Positions 51,030-61,645 of a DNA stretch of 64,000 bases are shown piece after piece. How positions within the stretch are numbered: position 1 is the first letter of the stretch; each line of letters begins with the position of its first letter. The position numbers and the translations under genes were made by a program. The notes below the pieces were generated by a model that saw nothing but the letters and a program-made list of their open reading frames with translations, did no database searches and had not been told where the DNA came from. This stretch comes from Hevea brasiliensis (Eukaryota; Streptophyta; Magnoliopsida; Malpighiales; Euphorbiaceae), in the NCBI RefSeq assembly GCF_030052815.1, contig NC_079496.1:7633278-7697277 (forward strand), read 5' to 3'.

Positions 51030-54000
51030 TTAATGTTTTCGTAGAGTAATGAAAGGTGTAGAATTTAGGTGCTGAGCTAGTTTGGGTGATAGACCATCAC
51101 ATGTGAGTGGTAGTTTGTTTTCCAGGGGAGTCAATGGGAGCTTGTTTTCCAGTGGTAGTTTGTTTTCCAGGGGAGTCAATGGGAGCTTGTTTTCCAGGGG
51201 AGTCACTGGAAGAGGGCTTAATGGGAGATGATTCAATGGTCGCAAGCAAGCAAGGTGACCATGTGACTGGTTGTTGCAAATGGGGAGTTTGATGGCCTGG
51301 ACTGTTGATTCCTTCTCCTTTGGAATTGTTGCTCCATTAGGATCCTGCACCATTGACAAGTAGGCATTGAACAAGAAAGCACTTCACCATCATATTCCAA
51401 ATGAAATTTTTCTGAAAATAAGTTGACTTTAAAACGGTTTACCAATTGAAGGATAACTCACCCCAAGCACAAGAAAAGAAAATGCTTGATTATCGGCACC
51501 AAGATGGATTTCAATCAGCTTTCGCAGATCAGCAAGTGTTGCATCCCTCACAACCTTGAGTGTTGTAATGAACTTGCCATTATTTCCTTTAGTTGCCTCC
51601 CATTTCACGTGCACTTCAATTTGTGCATCATTGCTTTCTTTCGATGGATTGTAATTTTCTTTACTGTCTTCAAACATCTTTTTTGCGGGCGCTGCTGGAG
51701 TTCTGATCTGTTGAGAGAGCTCTCTGTGGTTCCCACAAAGTGTAAATATATTCTGGATTCTTAACCGTCTTGAAGAGGCTGCGTCAACGCTCTCAGATTC
51801 GTTTTGCGGTCCTGAACTCAGACACCTCCCCTCTGATTCGTCTTTCAAACAACTTTCTTGCCCCAAATTTCCACTAGATGGGTCAGGGGCCTCAAATTTA
51901 GAGCCTGCATCAAAATCTATTCCAGAGCTAGACCCACCAACAATCCTCTTTACCTCTATCACTCCTTTCTCCACTTCGTCATCTTCCACTTTCTCTTTAT
52001 GTTCCTCTTCTTCTACCTCTTCTTCCTCAAATACAGTGCTCAGACATATTTTGCCACCATATTTTGGCACGAAAGCATCTTGACCAACCACCTGGTTCAA
52101 GTTATTTAAATGAGGATAGTTGGCCAAACGTTGGATGCAAATGCTGGTAGAATTTTGAACAGCCATATCTACATATTTCACATCAGGAACAAATGCTTGT
52201 TGATCACCCATGTCCAAATCCATTGATTTCACCATTCCCGGATCCTCATCAGCATAAACTCCCAACAGCCTTCTGGCAAAGCTGCTTTCATCATCCATGT
52301 CTTTTGACCTATCTTCATTATATTCATCCCTGGCATGGCATAGCTCAAATTCAATTTCTTCCAAACGCCTTCTCAGCATTTCAACTTCCTGCTGCTGTTG
52401 CAGTATCCTTTCTTCCATTCTCCTCCTCTCCAATTCAACACACTCTTCAGTCATTCTCTGACACTCCTCCAACTTCTTTTCCAACTCAAGTTTCAACATC
52501 CTTGTGCGCTCATTCACCTTCAAGTTGATCTCTTCTTCACTTGCTGCAGATCCCTTCCCTTCAATAAGTGCTCTCAACGCAGCAACTTCTTCTTCTTTCT
52601 TTTGGAGCTGTTTGTGAGCCTCATTTCTTTCTCTCTCTCTTTGCTTGTTCTCCATTTGTAGTTTATATATAAATTGGTCCATGGCTGCTATCCTGGATCC
52701 TAAGATTACACCGGAAGAATCATCAGTACCAACTTTATCCTTAATCGGAGTATAAGGACCACGAACAATACACTTTGCTTTTGCTCCATATTCAAGGGTG
52801 CAGATAGTCTTATGTATCTCCTTAGGATCTGGACTTGCGCATAATATCATCAAAATTTTTGACTTATCATCCTCAAAGGAATCCTAGAAAAAGAAGAAAG
52901 AAAAGGAAAACTTCATGAATTAGATTAGATTCCAGAAAAACTAAGTAAATCATCATATGAAGACCAAAAAGAATGAAAAATTACCTGGAGAAGCATAGTC
53001 AACTTGCTATCTCTAAAGGGTACATGAGAATCTCCATTAGCAATGGATTCAACCACTCTCTTCAACGCTATATTTCCTTGGTTAATTTTTGCTGTCTGTT
53101 TTTGCAATGGAAGAAGCACAAAATCAGTGTCCTCCTTGTTGCTAGGATAAAAATTTAAAGAATGGGGATGCCATGGAATACAAATGAAGGGTTGCCATGG
53201 GATAATGGAAGGGGAGAGGAGGTGAAGTCCCTCTATAAAGAAATTTACAAAGGCATTTTTACCTGCATCTTGGTTTCAAAAGTGTTTTGCCCGGCTTGTT
53301 CTATGTTTTCTGAGCCTGCCATATCAACAAGCATAAGCCGTCCTCCCACAGTTGGGACATCCAGGATTATCTACAAAAAACAAAATAACAAGCAAAAAAT
53401 TATTTTCTACTACAAACAACAATTGGTAGAATTAGTCCAAAGTTCATACCATGCAGTGGCTCCTAGAACTTCGATCATTGCAGAGGGTACTCTTAACAAT
53501 CCTTCGCTTCTCCACTTTCTGAATCTCCTTCGAAATTTTTCCAGCTTCAGTCCCAGATATATAAGTAGCATTTTTAGCCTTTTTGCCCATAACTTCAAGT
53601 CTTACCTGCAAATTAGATTACACACACAGAACTCCCTTAAAATAAAACATAACACTAACCTAGAATTGATGAATTTATGAATCGCCCCACTTCTTCAAAT
53701 AAAGAATCACAGTATCAAATCTAATATTTGTGTACGGTACCCCTGAACTTTATATCAATCTAATATCACAAAGAAGCAGATGAAAAAACAAGCTTACTTT
53801 CTTCAAGGTCAATTGGAATTCAACCTAGACATACTTTGAAATCAAACAGCGATAGCTCACAGCTTTAGAGAAGCAAATAAAATTACAAGCAACTTCAATG
53901 TCCAGAGAAATACTCTTTCTTTAAACGGTAGCATATGATCATATACCCTAAGGATAAGGGAAAATTTACCAACATAAAAATTGCCATATCCTCCTAGACA

Positions 54001-54829
54001 AACAAAACTGAAACGGAATTCCAGGTCCCAACAACAGCACATTTAAGAAAATATATAATAAGAGAAAAGATTCATTTACACAACTACATACCAAACAACA
54101 CATTTTCATACATATGCATATATGAAACTAATCATTGAGACACCAAACCAAAATTTAAGGTAACTTTACCTTAGATCCATTTCCACCTTTGGGCCAGCCA
54201 ATTCCAAATCCGCCTCCACCATTACTTGACAAAAGATCATAAATTTCCTCATTGTATATCTCCAAAACGGTAACTTGCACAAATGTGCCCATCTTTAATC
54301 TCCCCCCATCACTTCCTTCACTCCATTCTTCTCCCTCTCCCAATATATCCTTTAATGATCGATATACAATCCCAGGTTGCTTTGAGCACCCGAACATGGT
54401 ATGACTCTTCCCCGACCCAGTTGGGCCATACATCATAATGGTGCATTTGTTCCCCAATTTGACCCCATTAATCCTAGATTCCACAAACTTCTTGTAAAAG
54501 GCATCAAGATCTTCTTCGTCGGAGAAAGAAATCCCATCAAGAGTAAAATCTCTATACCCAATATCAGCACGGACACGGAGAGTCTGGTTATCTGGATTTG
54601 CTGGCAAGATTGAACTGGGTTTTTCTTTTCTGTCAGGATAATCACGAATCCGACCAATAACTTCAATGGGATGGTCTCCTTGAGGGGTTTCTTTGACCGT
54701 TGAGTTTGGGTTGGGAGATGGATGTGGATTTGGGGTTCTTGCTGAAGTAAAATTGAGACGATGTTTAGATTGTGGACTCTTGATCGATCGGGTTTGGTTT
54801 AATTTAGAAGAAGAAGGTGTAGGGGCCAT
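51030..54829 (-). CDS. KIN10A: Kinesin-like protein KIN-10A (phragmoplast-associated PAKRP2 type), 923 aa
   Basis: Minus-strand exons: 54170-54829, 53450-53605, 53263-53370, 52985-53095, 51462-52883, 51030-51344 (2772 nt). The motor domain starts near residue 54 (PIEVIGRIRDYPDRKEK) and has the P-loop GPTGSGKS at 135-142. It continues with switch I SSRSH in NDRSSRSHCM, switch II LVDMAGSE and the HVPFRDSKLTMLLQ helix. A coiled coil follows (about 390-520: KQLQKKEEEVAALRALIEGK; ERRRMEERILQQQQEVEMLR). Then comes an acidic stretch (EEEEVEEEEHKEK) and a conserved tail ending TPFITLRKH. The order and tail match Arabidopsis KIN-10A/PAKRP2, which carries Golgi-derived vesicles in the phragmoplast during cytokinesis. 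The start MAPTPSSSK matches that family; an in-frame ATG five codons upstream at 54842-54844 is less likely. The tail holds a perfect 45-bp tandem duplication. Confidence 0.95.
51106..51195 (-). repeat. Perfect 45-bp tandem duplication in the last KIN-10A exon
   Basis: Positions 51106-51150 and 51151-51195 are identical and in frame (15 codons each). They give repeated PLENKLPLT-like units at about residues 867-900 of the kinesin tail. Each 45-bp unit itself contains two related halves ending in ttgttttcc. Identity of the copies suggests a very recent event. Confidence 0.95.
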
Positions 54830-55130
54830 TTTGAGGGAGACCAAGATGGTGGTTAGGCTTTCTTCCGTTTCTTCAAGAGGATTCCGGTTAGCTGTTTTGA
54901 GGTTTCAAGACACAACAATGAATTTGAATTTTTTTTTTTTTTTTTTTAGAGATTGAGAGAGAGAAAGAGATCAATTGTGCTTTGATCGGAGAGAGATGAT
55001 TTTAGTGAAGAGAGAGAGAGAGAGAGCTGCCGGAGTGTTCTTGAAAAGAAAAGACGCAAAATTAAAATGAAAAGATTTTGAAAATAAGGTTTTGAAGTTT
55101 GAACTAGGAGTAGCCGTTATGTCCCTAACG
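54830..55130 (-). promoter_or_regulatory. KIN-10A leader and promoter with a GA tract and an MSA-like element
   Basis: Just upstream of the start codon on the minus strand lie a poly-purine/pyrimidine stretch (long T run near 54930-54948 and a GA tract near 54997-55026, plus-strand reading). The mitosis-specific activator core AACGGCTA occurs at 55111-55118 (read tagccgtt on the plus strand). MSA elements (AACGG core), bound by MYB3R proteins, drive G2/M expression of cytokinesis kinesins in plants. The motif matches the AACGGYYA half well but not the full consensus. Confidence 0.5.
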
Positions 55131-55139
55131 TCCATATCT

Positions 55140-56080
55140 TTAGGAGGCGACATAAGTTTTCGTTGAAAAAAACTGGGCCACCATCTAAAAACTTCTCAAT
55201 GCAGCCCATCATACAATTCCATAGTGGTTATTCATTATTATAAAATTATAAAATGTGGTATTCTCAAAAAAAAAAAAAAAATTATTATAAAATGTTTCCT
55301 TACATTTAAATCATTTACTTTAAAGTTATACTCTTTTTAATCTCTAAAATTTTAAATATAATTGCTTTAGTCCTAATAGAGTGAACCCAAAAAAAAAAAT
55401 GAAAGAACTCAAGTTTGTTTTAAAAAATAATTGATAGAATTTAATTAAATATTTTATTTTTTAATTGATTATTAAATCTCAAATTAAATTTAAAAATAAG
55501 AAATATAATTAAATTTGAGTCTAAAATAAACCAAAATAAATTAAAAAGAAAAGGCCTACAATGGATCTTAAATTAATAAATTAAATAGAACCAAACTAGT
55601 TTGATTCAATTTAATCTGCTATAATTTTAGTTTAACCAACTTTTTTTTTGTTTTCTAGACCAAACTGAACTAATCGATGCTCAACCCTAGTTCCTGTTAT
55701 ATTATACAATACTCTAGTTTCTCACATTTTTAGTTTATAATGAATTAAAATTGATTTTTACAAAAAAAAAGGATTAAAATTGAATTATTATATGAATTTG
55801 TTCAAGACAACATAGGGATTATAGCATAGATCCACTGGGGAAATGCAATTGCAAAAAGTTCAGAAAGAGGATCAAATTCTGCCAATTGCACTTTTAAGAG
55901 GTCTACATGTGAAATGTGAAATGTTAAAAATTTACATTTGCACAATGGTTTCTTTGTTGCTCGGGGGGAAAAAAACATCTTACCATACAGAACACAAAAT
56001 AGATAGACAAGATGCTTTTTGATATAGAAAGATGAATAGAGAACCTTGAATGTGAAGAGATGGTAGAGAAACTGCACAGG
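55140..56080. other. Intergenic spacer
   Basis: AT-rich DNA with poly(A) runs near 55266-55281 and 55390-55400 and no recognisable gene. A 91-codon minus frame at 55802-56077 has no family features. Confidence 0.6.
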
Positions 56081-56088
56081 AAAATAAA

Positions 56089-57215
56089 TTACGAGATCAC
56101 ATAAACCCTAAGCTCTCCTCTATTTCCTCTGGTGATACACATATCAGCATCAACCTAGGCAACTTCAAATTCACCACCTCTGGGATTGGATGGAGGCCTT
56201 AATGCACCAGGACTTGGAGGTATTTCTATCGATGGAAGTTGTGACAAATTCCCACTTGTCTTTACGGTTGTTTTCTCATATGTTATTTTAACCTTTGCTG
56301 TTCGGTTCCTATTCTCAATACAAGCGCAAGCAATCAGATTATACTATTCCCTAGCTCACCAGAAAGAATATTATACCACAATAACAGGTGGAATTAGAGG
56401 ACAATAAAGAAATTTAGAAACAAATGTAGGAGAAATGAGTGAGAAGCACCAACCTATGAATTCAAATTTGTGGGCTAATATTGCAGTCACTTCAATGGTG
56501 GTGAAGGCCATGGAGTACCTAATTCAAGCGATACTATATTATAGAACTATTTGCTTAAGACATCAATTAACTGAAGACCTAATCAAGAAACCAAAATTCA
56601 GAAAGCAGAAAAAAAAAATTATAATCAGCAATTTACAGTAGATTTTATTCTCTAAACATCGCTTGCTTACGATCAAACTGACAACATTTATAAATGGCTT
56701 GGGAGGATTGACTTGACCAGCTGTTATTGAACTGCTTTTTCTTAAAGAGCAAAATAGAGATCTAAATTCACTTGAATGACAACTCTCAACATGCTGGATA
56801 TGTGTCCTGTGGAAGACTTTTCGCAGATGCTTGAGGAACTGTGCACTGTTCTAATGCTCAGTTGACCAATACAAACACTGAAAACACCCCTAGATAAATG
56901 TAGATTGCCAACATAGCAATCAAACTAGCAGATAATTGACATAGCACACCTGGCCTAGAGTTATAGGAAGAAGCCTTCCAGTGGGAAGTCCAGGACGAAT
57001 TCCACCTAGAGCATGAGTTGAGAATGCGCTGCTGTATATCAACTTCCATCTTCCTTGCATCCGATCAATATCATTTGAGAGATCTACTAGTTGTCCAACA
57101 GCTTCAAGCTCCTTCACAGCAGCATCTTCCCTTTGTAGATCATCTTCACTAGCAACAAGGCCTCTGTTCAGACCAGAAACAATACTCTGCAATTGACTAT
57201 ATAAAGATAGGTTCC
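56089..57215 (-). pseudogene. Fibrillin 6 (FBN6, PAP/fibrillin) pseudogene, 5' incomplete
   Basis: Minus-strand pieces of a plastid PAP/fibrillin of the FBN6 type occur in order. SIVSGLNRGLVASEDDLQRE, KELEAVGQLVDLSNDIDRMQ, RWKLIYSSAFSTHALGG and RPGLPTGRLLPITLGQ lie at 56955-57190. LIDVLSK-stop-FYNIVSLELGTPWPSPP and, in a different frame, EVTAILAHKFEFIG lie near 56475-56575. KVKITYEKTTVKTSGNLSQL and PPSNPRGGEFEV lie near 56160-56300, then ITRGNRGELRVYVIS and a stop at 56089-56091. In-frame stops are at 56547-56549 and 56155-56157, with a frameshift near 56490. No transit-peptide exon was found. Introns between pieces remain, so this is a genomic duplicate rather than a retrocopy. Intact FBN6 acts in the chloroplast in thylakoid and photoprotection biology. 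Confidence 0.75.
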
Positions 57216-58531
57216 CAAATGATAGAATAAGAACCATTCAAACTAAACAGGAGGGAAGGTTTATATGTCCATTATGCATTCTAGTGTTTGTCATGGATTA
57301 GCTTTGAAACCATCCATATTTTTTTAATTAAAAGATTTCTCAGTCAAGAGCATAAAAAATTAGATGAAACTCATAAATAAATAAATAAACAAATAAAAGC
57401 ATTTGCATTAAAGGGTTCTGAGAAGCCAGATCAACAATTCCAAAATCAATATGAATCAATCGTTTTCACTTATCTGTGCGTTATATATAATAAGAAGGCA
57501 TTAAAAATATCTTCTTAATTCATTAAGATTTATATTTAGTGTCTATTGACACACGGGGAAATAATTTAGAAAGGTTTGGGCATTCCCCAAGAATGAGTAG
57601 GCTTTAAATTGAAGTCTCCTCACTTAATGCTAGCACCTAGCAGCCTTGATTTGCTTGTGTCGAATCTATAGTCAGATAGCACCATCATCATTCAAGACAT
57701 ATTTGATATAATCTTCCAGTTTGCAATGAAGCATTATTGGCAAGAACATTAGAAAGGATATGAACATTACAAGCTCAGCTAGTGGTAAGAAACTCTATCA
57801 AGTAACATTAGAGAAATGAAAATGATTTCAATGTGCTAAAGTACTTTCATTGCAAAATTGAATAAAGAAATTAAGCTCCAAAATCACATTGATTAATAAA
57901 TAATTAAAAGCAATAATAAAACTGATATGCCACCTGCTGTACAGAGGAACTAAGCAAGAGCAAACCAAATTAAAGCATGACCAATACCATGACAAGCCAG
58001 CATTAGAAATATTTCAGAGAGGAAATAGCAGTTAATTACATAAACAAAAAAAATCTACCCAACAATCTCTGATAAAAACGGAATTAACAGAAACCCTTTA
58101 AATCACCCCAAAACCAATTAAAGGCCACAACAAACTAAGCATCTGAACCAGAAATTAAAGAGAGCAATTAACTGGGGAAAATGATTTGAAAGCCACAGGC
58201 AGTCCAATACAAGCGATTGAACCAATTGCTGTAGCAATTCACAAAACTATTGGTCCAGTGAGAAACATACAAGTTGAAGAATAACCCAAATAAGTAGGGG
58301 AAAAATGGGTAATTTATAAAATTAAAAGACGTTATTTGAGCTTCAAAGAAACAGTGAGCTCAGTCTTCCCCGTCAAGATATGATCTCACAAAGCCACTTT
58401 TCTTCACGTCGTTAGCAAGCAAATTGATGGCATTTTAGATGATTCTTTTTTTTTTTTTTTTTTTTTGTAAAAAAATAAGAAGATTTCAATTTTGAGTTTA
58501 TTTATTTATTTTAAAATTAATTATTTTTAAG

Positions 58532-58551
58532 ATAAATAAATAAATAAATAA

Positions 58552-58617
<66 letters not shown>
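58532..58617. repeat. (AAAT)n followed by a (TA)n microsatellite
   Basis: Six AAAT units run into about 31 TA units; the longest simple repeat in the window. Confidence 0.97.
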
Positions 58618-58619
<2 letters not shown>

Positions 58620-59077
58620 CTTTTTATTCTATAATACATCAATTGTGACTTAATTCTTTAAACTTCTATCGAATAAAAATAACTTAAAATTTTTTTATTG
58701 AGTTCTATGAATTTCTTAATAAAAATTTTATTTGTTTATATTTATTTTTTGTTTAAATAGATGTAAATATCGTTACTCAACTAAGAGAAACTACGCTATA
58801 TTTACTTGTAGATAGTTTTCTAGAAAATTTTTTAAGAAAGTTGAGAAATAAAGTTTTGTTTATATGTGTTAATTTTCTAAATGGTAAACTGGATATTTAT
58901 ATATAAAATGGAAAGATATTTTTAAAAGTTTGATACGTGACATTTTTTTTATATAGTATTGTCATATAATTAATATATGACTTTTATCACATTAAATTCG
59001 TTATCATATATAAGTTATATATTATTTAATAATTACTTTATTAATAATATAATAAATAGTTATCATTATAAAGTAAC

Positions 59078-59082
<5 letters not shown>

Positions 59083-59122
<40 letters not shown>

Positions 59123-59214
59123 TTAAATTTTTTTTTATTATTTTAAATTTTATTTTTAATATTTTTATTTCTTAAATTTTTTGAATAAAATTTTTACAAT
59201 AGAAATAATTAAAA

Positions 59215-59259
<45 letters not shown>
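59083..59259. repeat. Two (TA)n microsatellites separated by T-rich DNA
   Basis: (AT)n at 59083-59117 and (TA)n at 59216-59259, each of about 17-22 units. Confidence 0.95.
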
Positions 59260-59264
<5 letters not shown>

Positions 59265-61645
59265 GTCTCTAGTTTAATTAAAATTTAGAAGATAGTTTTA
59301 AGTTGTTTTTCATTATTTTTTAACCATTTTCCAAAAAAAAAAATCATTTTTTTATAAACAAAATTATATTATAATTTTTTTAATTTTTAAAATTAAATAA
59401 TTATTAAAAAATTATTTACAATAATGAAAAATTAATCATATTATTATAAAATAAATTACTATTACATATTAAAAATAAAATAAGTTTTTAAATATATTTT
59501 TATAATGATTCATAATTTTAATTATAAAATATATGAATTGTTTTTTATTTATTTTAACTTAAAATTTATTTTTTATTATATATAAGTGAACATATTTTTA
59601 TATTTTTTATGAAAAATAAAAATTATAATTTTTTAAAAAATAGAAAATGGAAAACAAAGTCTAAATCAATTGGTATAATGAACAAAGTTGAGACAAAATG
59701 TTATATATATATATATATATATTTAGACTTGACTCTATATCTTATCCCTAATTTATATAATTAAAAATGATTTTTAATTACATTTACCTATAGTAAAAAG
59801 TTATAATTATATTATTATAATAATGCACTTAATTTTATGAAACAACTATTACAAATATTGAGAAAAAAAAAACTATTACAAATATTAAATACATATATAA
59901 TTACATAATTTGTTAAAATGAATTAAGTGACTTAGATATTTAATTTGAAAAATTAAGTAAATCACAAATCAATAAAACCATTAATTGAATAATGAAAATT
60001 TATATAGATTTTATTATAATTTAAATAAAGATTTTTGGGATGTTTTATTTAGTTTTATATTTGTTAGCTTGAATAGGACTATTATATTTCTTATTATGGA
60101 TGATTTTCCTTTTAACTATTGCAATGCTGTCTTGTGATTGTGATTTAGACTTAGTAATATTTTAACTTTTATTATTGGTATTTTTAAATCAGAAGACAAA
60201 ATATTATTTTATTGACTTTTTGATATTAATATTATTATTTTAATATTATTAAAATTATTTTTGTTAATTTTTAATGCTAAAAATTTAAAATTATATTTTT
60301 TTGTAAGGAAATAAAAATATTGTAATTTTAGGTATGAGATTAATTTTCAGCGTGATTAATAGAAAATACCATATATTTATTTCTTTTCACATTAAAATGT
60401 TATTTTTAATAATTAGTTTTTAGTCAAATTCTTCCTTTTTTTTTTTCCGTTGATTAACTTATCAAATTAACAAATTTGTATGGACTATTACAGATTTCAA
60501 ATTAAAATGATAAATTTAATTAATCTTAAATTAAACTTAAATACTCTTTAATTTATAATTACAGTCAAATAATAAATATTATGTGGTATAAAATATATGT
60601 AGAATTATTTAAAATTATTAATGTTTAACTAAATCTACAAATTAATGACTCAAATGTTTTATTTATTTTATTCAATTCAATTTAAATATTTTTAAGGAAT
60701 AAAAAAAAATAAGTTTTATAATTATTATATTAAATATTTATTTATAAATTTTACATTCATTACATACATGTTAATTAATTATATACAAAATTTGATATAA
60801 ATATTTTATTTAATAATTATTCCTTTTTATCCTATTAAATATATTTTTTAAAATTTTTTTAAAAAATTTTAAAAAATTAAATAACATCATTTTTATTAAA
60901 AAAATAGTAATTAATTACAGTGCCCTTGATATAATAAAAAGATGTTAGGTAAGTGGTAAATATATTGAAAATAATAATAAATAAATGTAAGTTGAAAAAA
61001 TAATTATTTTTTTAAATTTTTTAAAATAATAAATAAAGTGGAAAAAATTCTAAAAATATCACTAAAATAGCATATAGAGAGTATTAAATGTGTTTTCATA
61101 TAAATTTAAATTTATAATAAATATAAAGGTCAATACATAAATTATAAATTAATTATGTGTATTATTTAAAAGCTCAAATTTATATAAAAATGTGTATATT
61201 TTTTATTCGATTAAATTTTTATATATATATTTATATTTTTTATTCATATATTTTAATTAATTTTATATATATTTTGATATAAATATTTAATTAAATGATA
61301 ATTAAACTCAATCTTATATGATATCGGAGTTACACTCATATTAATTTTAAAAAAAATAATAATAAATTTTAAATTAAATATTTATATTAAAATTTTTATG
61401 TATTTATTATTTTTGTTATTAGATGCACTATAAACCGTATTAAATGAAAAGAAAAAAGATTTTTTTTTTCTTTTTCTGAAAAAAAGGGGGAAAATTTCAA
61501 AACTCAAATCCATTTCCCGCCCTATAATTTAAAGTAAAAAACTCAAAATTGGATTGATTCATTTCTCATTCAAAACTAATCTCTATTCAATCGATTCAAA
61601 TTCCAAAGTATTCTTTTTGTTGTCTAATTAGTCTATCAAAATCTC

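Larger units (their letters stand above)
57240..61640. other. Very AT-rich spacer with (TA)n arrays
   Basis: No recognisable gene. The left part, to about 58450, has normal base composition and may hold remnants of the FBN6 copy's upstream region. From 58440 on it is extremely AT-rich, with (AAAT)n then (TA)n at 58532-58617 and further (TA)n runs at 59083-59117, 59216-59259 and about 59702-59721. The promoter of the WD40 gene is in the last few hundred bases. Confidence 0.65.

Noticed and set aside
52193..52661. Plus-strand frames across the KIN-10A coiled-coil exon
   Set aside because: They are antisense to a clear kinesin exon, and their Pro/Ser/Phe-rich composition reflects the Glu/Lys/Arg-rich codons of the other strand.
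57240..58450. A first (transit-peptide) exon for the FBN6 copy
   Set aside because: No minus-strand frame here shows a chloroplast transit peptide that splices into the SIVSGLNRG exon. The candidate ATG near 58430 meets a stop after nine codons.
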